The notes under the pieces: model-generated
Databases searched by the model: none
What the model was told of the DNA's origin: nothing
Seen by the model: only the letters and a program-made list of their open reading frames with translations
Shown: positions 38,373-48,859 of the stretch, piece by piece
Layout: the number at the start of each line of letters is the position of its first letter
Numbering within the stretch: position 1 is the first letter of the stretch
Program-made: the position numbers and the translations under genes
Assembly: GCA_947470855.1 (NCBI GenBank)
Contig: CANIUQ010000003.1
Coordinates: forward strand, 1-64,000
DNA: 64,000 bases
Source: Opitutia bacterium
GTDB taxonomy: Bacteria > Verrucomicrobiota > Verrucomicrobiia > Opitutales > UBA953
Reading direction: 5' to 3'

Positions 38373-40894
38373 CCAAATAAGTCCATTTCGGACTGATTGG
38401 TTGGCTGGGGTTTGTGCGTTGCTTTGGGGGCATTATTCTTAGTCGTCTCGACGATGGGTGCAACAGGCAGACTCTTACCCGTTTCGAGACCTTGGAGAAT
38501 TTCCCTGGCACGCGAAACCACCGCGGGTGGCATTCCCGCCAAGCGAGCCACCTGAATTCCATAGGAGCGATCTGCTGCACCGGGAACGACTTGGCGTACA
38601 AAGATGATTTCATCTTTCCACTCCTTAACGGCCACTGACCAATTTTGTAAGCGTGGGAGTGAATGAGCGAGTTGTGTCAGTTCATGATAATGTGTGGCAA
38701 ACAAAGTGCGCGGACCTTCCTTTGCACCGTGTAAGTGTTCTGCCACCGCCCATGCGATGCTGATTCCATCATAGGTACTGGTGCCACGCCCAATTTCATC
38801 AAGAATGACCAACGAGCGGACCGTGGCATTATTCAAGATATTTGCCGTCTCATTCATTTCCACCATGAAGGTCGAGTTTCCTCGTGCCAATTCATCGGAG
38901 GCACCAACTCGACAGAAAATGCGATCAACTAGACCAATCTTGGCTGACTGAGCTGGCACCCAGCAGCCCAAATGTGCCATTAAGACAATCAATGCAACTT
39001 GGCGAATATAGGTAGATTTTCCAGCCATATTCGGACCCGTAATGAGCGCAATCTGCTGACCCCGACAGCTCAAGAAAGTGTCATTAGGCACAAAGGCCCC
39101 TGCACCAGCACGTGTTTGCAGCATGCGTTCCACGACGGGATGTCGTCCTTGTTTAATTTCCAGTACATCGGACTGATCCACTGTGGGACAAACCCAATTT
39201 AACTGCAGAGCACACTCGGCCCAGCCACGCAAAACATCAATCTCGGCAAGAGCTTGAGCGGTACTCAGCAGAGAAACCGTTTTGGTCATTACCTTTTCTA
39301 AAATTTGTTGAAAGAGTTCCACTTCGCGAGCGAGAGCTTGTTCATCGGCACGCAAAACTTCTTTTTCTTTAGTGCGTAATTCCTCTGTCGTAAAGCGCTC
39401 GGCATTTACCATCGTTTGCTTGCGAATATAGTCAGCAGGGACGGAACCAAGATTGGATTTGGTTACTTCAATGGCATACCCAAAAGCGCCATTGTACTTA
39501 ACTTTTAGATTTTTTATTCCCGTACGGGTCTGTTCCTGTCGTTCAAAATCAGCAATCCACGTTTTACTGGTTGAGGCAAGATTTCTTAGCCGATCCAACT
39601 CGGCATCGTACCCAGCGCGGAGAGCTCCACCCTCGGTTAAGTCGATCGGCAGTTCATCAGCGAGAGCCTTATCCAACAGCTGCAACAATTCCGTTTCACA
39701 CTCAATCCGGCCTGCGTATTCCTTGGCCACATCGCTTGGTAAACTAGCGCATTCCTCTTGTAGCGCAGGGAGTATTTTTAATGTATCACGAATCCCACCG
39801 AGTTCTCGCGGATTGCGTAAACGATTTTGCAAGCGGGTTAAAATACGTGGAATATCACGAACTAAGTTGAGAGATTCGCCGAGTCGATTGGATGAACCGC
39901 GGTGTTTGTGCAACACTCCAACCATCGCTTGACGTTGTTGGATAACTTTTAAATCAGTGGACGGTTCCGTCAGCCAAAGTGCGAGTAATCGTGCACCTCC
40001 TGCTGTCACAGTGCCATCGACGGATTGTAAAAGCGAAGTCTCACGGGTACCGCCACTCGAGGTGAAAAGTTCTAAGTTCTTAGCCGATGCTGCATCGAGT
40101 AAAACCGCAGAACCGAGTTTAGTTTCAGTAAGACGAAAAATATTTTTAGGGCGATCGCACAGAGTGTCGGTGACATAACCCAAGACGGCTCCAGCACAGC
40201 CGAGTGCAGCATTTTGCTCGTTAATGCCAAATCCAGCCAGACTGTGAACGGAGAGCGTTTGGGATACTAAGCGGGCTCCTCCTGCCACATCAAAATTCCA
40301 TCCTGGCAGACGCGTGCAGGGTCGATCCTCGAGGAAAAGACGAAGCGCCTCTCGACCTTCAGTGGGGTCATCGACGCCCTCGGCGAGAAGAACCTCTTTA
40401 GGGTCAAGAGCATGGAGCAAGGGCAGTAAACGTTGCGGAGAAGCGTCGGTACAAAGACGAAAATCGGCTGTCGATACATCGAGCCAAGCGGCATGCCAAC
40501 CTTGTTTATCCCAATGAAGAGCGACGAGGTAGTTTCCGCGACGAGAGTCTAATTGAGAGTCTTCGATGGCCGTTCCAGGTGTCAGGATACGGGTAATTCC
40601 GCGGCGCACGAGTTTACCTGTCACCGCCGCTTCGAGTTGTTCGCAAATCGCCACTTTCCATCCCGCAGCCAGCAAACGATTGATATAGGCAGGGGCAGCG
40701 TGATAGGGCAAACCTGCCATGGGAGTCTCATGACGTTTGGTCAATGTGAGTCCTAAAATTTTTGATGCGGTAACAGCGTCTTCACTAAACACCTCGTAAA
40801 AATCTCCCAAGCGAAAGAGCAATAAAGTACCGGGCGCCAGTTTCTCTCGAAACTCACGGTACTGACGTTGCATGGGGGTTTCTTTTTCCACCAA
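38369..40894 (-). CDS. mutS: DNA mismatch repair protein MutS
   Basis: FRLGDFYEVFSEDA, LITGPNMAGKSTYIRQVA, ILDEIGRGTSTYDGISIAWA; ATG at 40873 is an alternative start. Confidence 0.97.
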   Translation of the reverse strand: MVEKETPMQRQYREFREKLAPGTLLLFRLGDFYEVFSEDAVTASKILGLTLTKRHETPMAGLPYHAAPAYINRLLAAGWKVAICEQLEAAVTGKLVRRGITRILTPGTAIEDSQLDSRRGNYLVALHWDKQGWHAAWLDVSTADFRLCTDASPQRLLPLLHALDPKEVLLAEGVDDPTEGREALRLFLEDRPCTRLPGWNFDVAGGARLVSQTLSVHSLAGFGINEQNAALGCAGAVLGYVTDTLCDRPKNIFRLTETKLGSAVLLDAASAKNLELFTSSGGTRETSLLQSVDGTVTAGGARLLALWLTEPSTDLKVIQQRQAMVGVLHKHRGSSNRLGESLNLVRDIPRILTRLQNRLRNPRELGGIRDTLKILPALQEECASLPSDVAKEYAGRIECETELLQLLDKALADELPIDLTEGGALRAGYDAELDRLRNLASTSKTWIADFERQEQTRTGIKNLKVKYNGAFGYAIEVTKSNLGSVPADYIRKQTMVNAERFTTEELRTKEKEVLRADEQALAREVELFQQILEKVMTKTVSLLSTAQALAEIDVLRGWAECALQLNWVCPTVDQSDVLEIKQGRHPVVERMLQTRAGAGAFVPNDTFLSCRGQQIALITGPNMAGKSTYIRQVALIVLMAHLGCWVPAQSAKIGLVDRIFCRVGASDELARGNSTFMVEMNETANILNNATVRSLVILDEIGRGTSTYDGISIAWAVAEHLHGAKEGPRTLFATHYHELTQLAHSLPRLQNWSVAVKEWKDEIIFVRQVVPGAADRSYGIQVARLAGMPPAVVSRAREILQGLETGKSLPVAPIVETTKNNAPKATHKPQPTNQSEMDLFG

Positions 40895-40969
40895 TCAAAA
40901 GCCAAAGCCCTGCATTGAACGGGGCAAGAATGGAGTGATGTCTCGAGGCTTTGCGGAGCCCAAAGTTGC

Positions 40970-42514
40970 TCACATCACCTGTGCTGCGAGTTCAGAAAGG
41001 GCGCTTCGGACGCCGTGCAAGAGACGAACATTGGCGGTAATGCTATGTCCCTTCATGCGTTCGTAGGTATGAATAAGGCCGTTTGATTTCCCGTCGAGAT
41101 AGGGGGTGTCAACTTGATCGAGGTCGCCGATAAGGACGACTTTAGAACCCTCGCCTATTCGCGTGATAACTGTTTTTGCCTCATGAGGCGTCATATTCTG
41201 AGCCTCATCGACAATCATAAAGGCATGACCAATCGAGCGCCCGCGAATAAAGGTCATGGCCTCGATTTCAATTAAACCAGAATCAATCAGCCATTGATAG
41301 GGCTTACGCGGTTGACCAACTTGTTGAAATTGAGAGCCGAAAATAGGCTGAGCCGATTTCATCGCTTGGGCCTTCTTCTGTTTGCGTTGTGAATCGGTAG
41401 CAATGAGTTGTTTAGAACTGGGAGATACTTGCGCTGAAGCAGGAGCACCACTTCGCGAGAAAAGCACTTCCAAGTTGTCGAAATAAGGCTGAATATAGGG
41501 AGAAAGCTTCTCCTCTTTGGTGCCGGGAAGTGCACCGATGTCTTTACCAATCTGGACAACTGGGCGAGAAACGTAGAGTTTTTTATAAGGAGCAAAATCG
41601 CTTAAGACCTGAGAAAGAGCAGCCGCAATGGAGAGAAATGTCTTTCCAGTACCAGCACGACCAAAACAAGTTACCAATTTAATTTCAGGATTAAGCAACG
41701 CATCGAGGAAGATCCATTGCTCATAGTTTTTGGGAATGACTCTCATGCCGCGAGGCATCTGAAGGCCTTTGCGAGCACCACTCTCGTTGGAAAGAAACTC
41801 GCGATATAATGAAAGCGGAACAAACGCCCCCTCCCCGACATGTCGAGCAGGCTCGCTCCACGAATCGGAAACTAACATCACATACTCATTGATAACAGGT
41901 AAGGGCTCGGACTTGAAGCTAACGGCTACCTGAGCGAGCTCACGGAAGTCGCGCATGGCAGCAGAAGAAATTGAAATCGAACGATAATCACCGATGTCTG
42001 TGCTTTCGATGCGGTCATTCCGGTAATCTTGAACCTCTAGGCCCAAAGCTTGCGCTTTGAGTGCCATGCACGAGTCTTTGGTGACTAAGATGACTGGATG
42101 ATTGGAGGTGTCGCGAAGGTAAAGAGCCGAGGCAATGATACGATGGTCAGGCGCATCCACTTGCATAAACACACTGCGAAGCCTCTCTGCTTTAGGTCCA
42201 GTAAAATGTTCACGGATTAAACTTTCATTAACCACGACGCGTAGTTCGCCACCGTCTTTTAAGTCGGCACGCAAAGCACTTGGCTTAGAGGCATCGCCCT
42301 CGGCGATTTCTTTGAGTTTTCGATTCTCAAAGAGTGCACGAATTGATCGATTAACGCGACGTGCACTGGCACCTAATTGGCCCTGATGGGTTTTTAACCG
42401 ATCGAGTTCGGATAAAACCTCCACTGGGATTGCGACCGTATGCTCATCAAACTTAAAGAGCGATTCCGGATCATGAATTAAAACGTTCGTGTCCAGTACG
42501 TAGGTTTTTTTCAC
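40970..42514 (-). CDS. PIN-PhoH fusion ATPase
   Basis: N-terminal KKTYVLDTNVLIHDPESLF; GRAGTGKTFLS, IVDEAQNMTPHEAKTVITRIGEGSKVVLIGDLDQ. Confidence 0.92.
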   Translation of the reverse strand: MKKTYVLDTNVLIHDPESLFKFDEHTVAIPVEVLSELDRLKTHQGQLGASARRVNRSIRALFENRKLKEIAEGDASKPSALRADLKDGGELRVVVNESLIREHFTGPKAERLRSVFMQVDAPDHRIIASALYLRDTSNHPVILVTKDSCMALKAQALGLEVQDYRNDRIESTDIGDYRSISISSAAMRDFRELAQVAVSFKSEPLPVINEYVMLVSDSWSEPARHVGEGAFVPLSLYREFLSNESGARKGLQMPRGMRVIPKNYEQWIFLDALLNPEIKLVTCFGRAGTGKTFLSIAAALSQVLSDFAPYKKLYVSRPVVQIGKDIGALPGTKEEKLSPYIQPYFDNLEVLFSRSGAPASAQVSPSSKQLIATDSQRKQKKAQAMKSAQPIFGSQFQQVGQPRKPYQWLIDSGLIEIEAMTFIRGRSIGHAFMIVDEAQNMTPHEAKTVITRIGEGSKVVLIGDLDQVDTPYLDGKSNGLIHTYERMKGHSITANVRLLHGVRSALSELAAQVM

Positions 42515-42561
42515 ACTTCATTTATCGTCTTTTCTTCACTCTGCGCAATAAGGAAAATGGA

Positions 42562-42867
42562 TTATCTTTTTTCTTCGGCGATTTGGCGAAGGTAAGCCCA
42601 ACTGTAGATTCCTGTTTTATGTCCGTCACTAAATTCGAAACTCACCGCATAGTTACCCACTTTTTGCCATTGCGTGACAGACACCCCGGGAAATTGGCGA
42701 GGGCCGTCACCACCCCAGCGTTGTCCGAGGATATCGACTTCACCCATATTTTCAGCACTCGGCGAACGTTCTCGGAGAAATTCACCCGTTAAAAAATCTT
42801 CGCTACCATCTGGCCAAATTACCGCGATGCCTTGTCCGACGATTTCGATAGCCTTGGGCCCTAACAT
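42562..42867 (-). CDS. DUF971 domain protein
   Basis: GIAVIWPDGSEDFLTGEFLRERSPSAEN...FSDGHKTGIYSWAYLRQI. Confidence 0.82.
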   Translation of the reverse strand: MLGPKAIEIVGQGIAVIWPDGSEDFLTGEFLRERSPSAENMGEVDILGQRWGGDGPRQFPGVSVTQWQKVGNYAVSFEFSDGHKTGIYSWAYLRQIAEEKR

Positions 42868-42965
42868 CTTTTGACCACTAAAACATGTTGTCGCATTGGC
42901 AAGCGGAGAGAAAACTTGGCTGCAACCTTGACTCAAAGTCTTATCTGCGAGACTCTTAAGACACT

Positions 42966-43271
42966 ATGGCTGGCGTAGGCAAATTACTCAAACAAGCACA
43001 AAAGATGCAACGTGGGATAGCCGAAGCCCAACAGCAACTTTCGGAAACGCGTCTCGACTTTTCCCACGGTGGCGGAGCCATCAAGATAACTGTCAATGGC
43101 CACGGCTTGGTTTTGGCACTGTCGATTGATCCCGAATTTCTGAAAGAAGATAAAGCGGTCATCGAATCCTCTCTGGTCGCTGCCCTACAAGAAGCAGCGA
43201 ATAAAGCTCGTGAGGTTAATGAATCCGCCATGTCCAAAGCGACGGCAGGCTTCTCCCTTCCTGGGCTCTAA
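42966..43271 (+). CDS. ybaB: YbaB/EbfC nucleoid-associated protein
   Basis: AGVGKLLKQAQKMQRGIAEAQQQL; upstream of recR. Confidence 0.87.
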   Translation: MAGVGKLLKQAQKMQRGIAEAQQQLSETRLDFSHGGGAIKITVNGHGLVLALSIDPEFLKEDKAVIESSLVAALQEAANKAREVNESAMSKATAGFSLPGL

Positions 43272-43275
43272 AAAC

Positions 43276-43878
43276 GTGACCCCTCATTTTGAAAAAGTTC
43301 GTCAGTTACTCCGTCAATTACCCGGATTAGGACATCGTTCAGCGGAGCGACTTGCCCTCTTTTTGCTCGTTGAAAAACCTGAGAAACTTCACCCCATTAT
43401 CGAGGCATTAGAGCAAGCAGCGAAAGTCGTTCACCGCTGCGCACGCTGCGGCAGTTTAACCGAAACTGATTTATGTGAAGTCTGTGCGGATGTTAAAAGA
43501 GAGTCCCACTCCCTCTGTATAGTGGAACAAGTTCCAGACTTAATGGCTATCGAGCGCTCCCAAGCACATCGTGGCACCTATCATGTTCTCCATGGACGTC
43601 TCTCTCCCATTAACGGCGTTGGTCCAGACAACCTTAATCTAAACTCCCTCGAAAAACGTTTACAAACTGAACCGATAACCGAAGTGGTTTTGGCCTTGGG
43701 CAATGATATTGAGGCAGAAGCAACCTGCCATTACTTGCACGAGTTAATTCTAGGCATTCAGCCCAAAATGAAAGTTTCACGTATCGGTTTTGGTTTACCC
43801 AGTGGTAGCGGTTTAACTTTTGCTGATGTCGCGACATTACGGAGCGCACTCGAGGGTCGTCGCAATGTGGGAACCTAA
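43276..43878 (+). CDS. recR: Recombination protein RecR
   Basis: LLRQLPGLGHRSAERLALFLL, CARCGSLTETDLCEVC, LGNDIEAEATCHYL, FGLPSGSGLTFAD; GTG start. Confidence 0.95.
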   Translation: MTPHFEKVRQLLRQLPGLGHRSAERLALFLLVEKPEKLHPIIEALEQAAKVVHRCARCGSLTETDLCEVCADVKRESHSLCIVEQVPDLMAIERSQAHRGTYHVLHGRLSPINGVGPDNLNLNSLEKRLQTEPITEVVLALGNDIEAEATCHYLHELILGIQPKMKVSRIGFGLPSGSGLTFADVATLRSALEGRRNVGT

Positions 43879-45037
43879 TCCTTTTCATCTATACCCCGAG
43901 AAAGCTGAAGCTTTTTGGCTCAAGCAAGCGGAGGAAGTAACGGGGTTACTTGAGGAGGAGGCTCTCGAGCGGATGACTCCTTATGTTTCTGAACTTTCGG
44001 ATCTTTTCACCATCGATCGACCTGACACTCATTTCCCCGATTATTTCAAAGACCCCACCCTGCTCACTGCCTACGGTGTTTTCTTTTTACCCCAAAGTTT
44101 TGTCCGTACTTCTTTTGCGCTCTCTTATCTTTTGGATTTTAGACAATGGAAGTGCCTTAACCCTTGTCCGCGAATTCTCGATTTAGGCTCAGGCCCTGGT
44201 TCCTGCGGTGTCTCGGTCGCCCACCAATTCCTGCAACGTGGAGTTAAGAAAGTGGATTTGGTAGGGGTTGATAAATCTCCTTCTGCTCTCGCTGGATTCG
44301 AACAATTTGCGCAAAGTGTTCTGGGCAATAAAGCAACCATTTCGACGCGTGTTGGGGATGCCTCGCATCCACAAAATTGGCCCAGCGGGAGTTTTGATGT
44401 CGTGGTTGCTGGGTTCGTCATGAACGAGATGAAACAGCTTTCAGATAGCGATTTAATCTCTTGGATACAGGAAGTTCAAAAACACCTTCATCCTGAAGGT
44501 CTGCTGTTGATTATCGAGCCTGCGCTTCGACAGACCTCAGAGCGTCTGCAACGACTGAGTGATCACCTAGCACATCGTGGAATCATCACTCGTCTTGGTC
44601 CCGACTTAGATGCTCACCCCTGCCCGCAACTTGCCCAAGGGCAGCATTGGTCACATGAAGTTCGCCGATGGCACATTCCAGCAACGGTCGATTTTGTTAA
44701 CCGAAAGTTGCATCGTGATTTACGCGAAGTTCGTTTTTCCTTTGCCGCTTTTTCTAATCGAGCCTGTCCCCCAGTTCCAGCTCGAGCACGCCGAATTGTT
44801 TCCGACATCCAAATGATTAAGGGTTTGATTCGTTTTATTGCAGTCTATCAAGGGCAATGCGAAACGATTGAAATCGCTACACGGGGTCACTCGAAACATG
44901 AGGTTAAACTGCTTGCAGGTCGATTGGAGCGAGGTGATGTCATCGCCCATCAGGGGGAGCACGCCCCTAAAGTCAGGCTATCATCCTTTGCCGACTTGGA
45001 GGTGCTCTACTCAGCCCATGAGAGCACTTCTCAATAA
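43865..45037 (+). CDS. Rsm22-like small-ribosomal-subunit methyltransferase homologue
   Basis: ILDLGSGPGSCGVSVA, GFVMNEM, LLIIEPALRQTSERLQRLSDHL, HPCPQ...QHWSHEVRRW. Confidence 0.75.
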   Translation: MWEPNPFHLYPEKAEAFWLKQAEEVTGLLEEEALERMTPYVSELSDLFTIDRPDTHFPDYFKDPTLLTAYGVFFLPQSFVRTSFALSYLLDFRQWKCLNPCPRILDLGSGPGSCGVSVAHQFLQRGVKKVDLVGVDKSPSALAGFEQFAQSVLGNKATISTRVGDASHPQNWPSGSFDVVVAGFVMNEMKQLSDSDLISWIQEVQKHLHPEGLLLIIEPALRQTSERLQRLSDHLAHRGIITRLGPDLDAHPCPQLAQGQHWSHEVRRWHIPATVDFVNRKLHRDLREVRFSFAAFSNRACPPVPARARRIVSDIQMIKGLIRFIAVYQGQCETIEIATRGHSKHEVKLLAGRLERGDVIAHQGEHAPKVRLSSFADLEVLYSAHESTSQ

Positions 45038-45052
45038 CATCTTTTAACCTAA

Positions 45053-45094
45053 TTGTCACTTTTGTCACTTTTAGACCACAGATGAGTGGCAAAA
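45053..45094. repeat. Perfect tandem 9-mer (TTGTCACTT)x2 plus inverted arm upstream of ppk1
   Basis: Copies at 45053-45061 and 45062-45070; TTTTGTCACT (45060) versus AGTGGCAAAA (45085), one G-T mismatch. Confidence 0.6.
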
Positions 45095-45166
45095 GAGTGA
45101 AGTTTTGGCAGTTGAGCGGGTCATTGCTGACAAACACCTTTAAAGTCGATTTAGTTGACGTCTATC

Positions 45167-47236
45167 ATGTTCAATCGAGAACTCAGTTGGCTGACCTTTA
45201 ATCGTCGAGTCTTAGAACTCGCCGAGGATAACTCTGTTCCACTCCTTGAACGCGTCCGCTTTCTCTCGATTGTCAGTTCTAACTTAGATGAATTTTTTGA
45301 AATTCGTGTCGCTGGACTGATGCAGCAAGAGGAATCTGTCAGCCACCCTGCTACTAAAGAGTTCCTCGAAGAAGTTTTACAGAAAGCTCATAAACTTGTG
45401 AGTGCTCAGCAGGAGTGTTGGCATAAACAATTGCTGCCGGCTCTCGCCGAAGAGAAAATCATTTTCAAAAACATCGTGAGTCTAACGGAAGAAGATTTGC
45501 GTGAACTTTCTCAACGTTTTGATCGCGATATCTTACCTGCGCTAACGCCACTGGCGATAGATCCCTCGCACCCTTTCCCTGTTTTAACGAATAAAGGACT
45601 CTATCTTCTTGTTTTACTGAAAGATACCACGACTGGCGAGGCTCGTCGTGCGGTTGTCCCCATTCCACGAATTTTACCTCGTGTTTTAAGTTTAGGGAAC
45701 CAAGGGCAAAAATCATTCACCCTGTTGAGTTATGTCATTCAAAAGTTCATTGAACGACTTTTCACTGGTCTCGAGGTCAAGGGAGCTCATGTTTTCCGCA
45801 TCACCAGAAATAGCGATTTGTATGTCGATGAAGAGGAAGCGGGTAATTTACTCGAAGTGATTGAAGAAGAAATTCGTAACCTACGCAAAGGTGCACCTGT
45901 TCGTTTAGAAATTAATGAGGGAGTTCCTGAAGAAGAGTTAAACTGGCTTTTGAAAGTGACAGGTTTGCCGAAGATGAATGCCTTCCTCTCGTCTGGCCCG
46001 GTCAACATGATGCGTCTTAGCAGCCTGATTGATTTAGCGGGTCGGCCTGACTTGCTTTATCCCAGCTTTGCCCCCGCCCTGCCGGCAGAGTTTATCGACT
46101 CTAGCAAGATTTTCTATCGCATCGCTAAACACGACATTCTTTTACACCATCCCTACGAATCATTCACACCCGTCGTGGATTTTATACGACAAGCGGCACG
46201 TGATGAATCGGTAGTCGCCATCAAACTCACGCTCTATCGTACAAGTGGTGATTCACCTGTGGTCGAGGCGCTCAAAGAAGCAGCCCGTAATGGCAAGCAA
46301 GTTACTGCCTTAGTGGAATTGCGAGCGCGCTTTGATGAATTGAACAATATTGAATGGGCTCGCCAATTGGAAGAAGCTGGAGCTCACGTTGTTTACGGTT
46401 TGGCGGGACTCAAAACTCACTGCAAAGCTTGCTTGGTTGTTCGTCAGGAAAAAGGCGGACTTAAACTCTACGCACATTTAGGAACTGGAAATTATAACCC
46501 AAAGACCGCCCGGCTATACACCGATTTTTCACTCTTCACCGCTGATGATGAAATCACGGCTGATGTTGGGTTACTCTTCAATGTCCTCACTGGTAACTTA
46601 GCCAAACCTAAGTTTAAACACCTGATTGTCGCGCCCTTTGATTTACAACGCCGAATTCTCGAATTGATTCAAAGTGAAATCAGTGCCGCTCAAGCTGGAC
46701 GTAAAGCCACCATCTTTGCAAAAATCAATAGCCTCGTTGATCCCGATGTCATTCAGATGCTTTATCAAGCTTCGCGTGCGGGAGTAAAAATCCATCTCTT
46801 AGTCCGTGGCATCTGTTGCCTCAAACCAGGCATCCCTGGTAAGAGTGAGAATATTAGCGTACACAGCGTTCTAGGCCGATTTCTCGAGCACAGTCGCTTG
46901 TTCCGTTTTGAAAACTCTGGAGGCGAACCGATTATCCTCATGGGTAGCGCCGACTGGATGCCCCGCAATTTCCTGCGGCGCGTTGAATGTGTTTTCCCGA
47001 TTAAAAATAAGTCACTGCGCAAACGCGTTGAGCAAGAAATCCTCCAAACCTATGCCTCGAATCTCGGTGATGCCAAAGCTTTGCAGCCTGATGGAGACTA
47101 TCTCGTGCTAACACCTCAAGGACGACGGGCGCCCTTGGCCCAAGACACTTTCCTTGCTTTGGCTCGTCAAGTCAGCCCAGAAAACCTTATCGAGAAGCCG
47201 AAGCGCCCAAGCAAATCCGTTCGACGGCAGAGTTAA
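45167..47236 (+). CDS. ppk1: Polyphosphate kinase 1
   Basis: FNRELSWLTFNRRVLE, SNLDEFFEIRVAGL, AIKLTLYRTSGDSPVVEAL, HLGTGNYNPKTARLYTDFSLF. Confidence 0.96.
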   Translation: MFNRELSWLTFNRRVLELAEDNSVPLLERVRFLSIVSSNLDEFFEIRVAGLMQQEESVSHPATKEFLEEVLQKAHKLVSAQQECWHKQLLPALAEEKIIFKNIVSLTEEDLRELSQRFDRDILPALTPLAIDPSHPFPVLTNKGLYLLVLLKDTTTGEARRAVVPIPRILPRVLSLGNQGQKSFTLLSYVIQKFIERLFTGLEVKGAHVFRITRNSDLYVDEEEAGNLLEVIEEEIRNLRKGAPVRLEINEGVPEEELNWLLKVTGLPKMNAFLSSGPVNMMRLSSLIDLAGRPDLLYPSFAPALPAEFIDSSKIFYRIAKHDILLHHPYESFTPVVDFIRQAARDESVVAIKLTLYRTSGDSPVVEALKEAARNGKQVTALVELRARFDELNNIEWARQLEEAGAHVVYGLAGLKTHCKACLVVRQEKGGLKLYAHLGTGNYNPKTARLYTDFSLFTADDEITADVGLLFNVLTGNLAKPKFKHLIVAPFDLQRRILELIQSEISAAQAGRKATIFAKINSLVDPDVIQMLYQASRAGVKIHLLVRGICCLKPGIPGKSENISVHSVLGRFLEHSRLFRFENSGGEPIILMGSADWMPRNFLRRVECVFPIKNKSLRKRVEQEILQTYASNLGDAKALQPDGDYLVLTPQGRRAPLAQDTFLALARQVSPENLIEKPKRPSKSVRRQS

Positions 47237-48389
47237 AGCCATCACTATCGCCCAAGATTTCGACTTCCAATCGCACATAAACCAATGGAATTGGCGGACG
47301 GAATCTTGCCTGTAAGCGTACAGCGTCTTTTTCCGTTGTAACAATCATCTCAGCTTTTGCTCTCAGGGCGGAGTCTAAAACCTCATCCAAGTCCTGATCA
47401 TTAAAGGCATGGTGATCGAGGAACCGTCGATTCGAAACAATCTTTGCCCCCTCAGCTTTAAGAGTCTCTTCAAAGCGCTCGGGGGTTGCGATACCCGAAA
47501 AAGCCGCAATTCTTTTACCAGCCAAAGTTGATAAAGGAATACCCTTACGACCTTCGACTTCAATCAACTCCTTCGCACGGTGAGCGCAGGCAATAATCTC
47601 AGCTTTCGCATTATGCTGTCGAATGAGATTCACTAATTTTTCCGAAGGAGCACCCGTAGTCTTCGTAACAAAAACATAAGTCGCACGTTTTAAACTCGAT
47701 ATCGGTTCACGTAAAATACCACGTGGCAAAAGGCAGCCGTTGCCAAATGGATTTTGGCTATCGACTAACAACAAATTAATTTGTCCACGGAGAGGTAAAT
47801 ACTGCAAACCGTCATCGAGCAGAATGGTATCCACACCAAAACGGCGTAAGGCGAATCGTCCGCCCTCAACGCGATCTCGGTCAACAATCACGACGACACC
47901 ATCGTTCACGAGGTTGCTCGCAAGCATGTAAGGCTCGTCGCCCGCCTCATCTGGACCCGCTAAAACGGATTTACCGTCGGAGACAACGAGGGGGTCAGGA
48001 CGACTTCCTTGGGTGAGCCAACGCCAGAAACTTTTAAGCAAAGAATCGCTCGAGCCCTTATAGCCTCGTGATAAAATGGCCACTTTGCGACCACGCCGGG
48101 CCAAAATTTGGGCCATTTTCATAACAATAGGGGTTTTTCCCGTTCCTCCGACGGTTAAATTACCCACGACCACCACCTTACAACCGAGGGGTGTATCCCG
48201 AAAAAGACGATTTCGATAGAGCCAAAGTCGGAGTCGTACAATGACGTTAAAAAGACACGAAAGAACGAATAAAAATGCCCCTAAAAGCATCGCACCAAGG
48301 CCCTTTTTACGCTCATAAACGACGTCTATGGCATAGGCAGCAATTGCCTCGCCGATTGCGGAAAATAGACCTCGTTGCTTTGCTGCCAT
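47187..48389 (-). CDS. lpxK: Tetraacyldisaccharide 4'-kinase
   Basis: [53 protein letters not shown]. Confidence 0.94.
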   Translation of the reverse strand: MAAKQRGLFSAIGEAIAAYAIDVVYERKKGLGAMLLGAFLFVLSCLFNVIVRLRLWLYRNRLFRDTPLGCKVVVVGNLTVGGTGKTPIVMKMAQILARRGRKVAILSRGYKGSSDSLLKSFWRWLTQGSRPDPLVVSDGKSVLAGPDEAGDEPYMLASNLVNDGVVVIVDRDRVEGGRFALRRFGVDTILLDDGLQYLPLRGQINLLLVDSQNPFGNGCLLPRGILREPISSLKRATYVFVTKTTGAPSEKLVNLIRQHNAKAEIIACAHRAKELIEVEGRKGIPLSTLAGKRIAAFSGIATPERFEETLKAEGAKIVSNRRFLDHHAFNDQDLDEVLDSALRAKAEMIVTTEKDAVRLQARFRPPIPLVYVRLEVEILGDSDGFNSAVERICLGASASR

Positions 48390-48457
48390 GAGACAAATTG
48401 ATGCAAACTTGTTTGACGCAGGCAAGCCAACCGATTGAGAAGGGACGGCTCAGGGAC

Positions 48458-48859
48458 ATGCTTTATCATCTTTTACGCACTAAATTACTCCGTGCCGAAG
48501 TTACCGGTGCACGTCCTGATTATGAAGGTTCGCTGGCGATCGACTCCGAACTCATGGCCTTGGTTGGCACCCTGCCTTACGAAAAAATCCTCGTAGGAAA
48601 TATTACCACGGGCGAACGTTTTGAAACCTATGCCATCCCTGCTCCAGCGGGCAGTCGTCAGGTATGTCTTAATGGTGCGACAGCCCATTTGGGTAAAGCA
48701 GGGGACTTGCTTGTCGTGATGACTTTTGCTGAAGTTACCCCCGAAGAAGCCAAAAGCTGGAAACCTAAAACCGTCACCCTAGCGGAGCGCAATCAACGTA
48801 TTGTTCGTCTCGATAACCCTGAAGCACCCTCCTCACTTCTCTCCACTTTCCACCAATGA
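48458..48859 (+). CDS. panD: Aspartate 1-decarboxylase
   Basis: [25 protein letters not shown] (Gly-Ser self-cleavage site), NGERFETY-like [22 protein letters not shown]. Confidence 0.93.
   Translation: MLYHLLRTKLLRAEVTGARPDYEGSLAIDSELMALVGTLPYEKILVGNITTGERFETYAIPAPAGSRQVCLNGATAHLGKAGDLLVVMTFAEVTPEEAKSWKPKTVTLAERNQRIVRLDNPEAPSSLLSTFHQ

Noticed and set aside
39453-39932. 159-aa plus-strand ORF
   Set aside because: Antisense to mutS; Ser/Arg-rich with no motif.
45053-45070. Canonical Pho box
   Set aside because: Repeat period is 9 bp, not 11, and the core does not match CTGTCAT fully.
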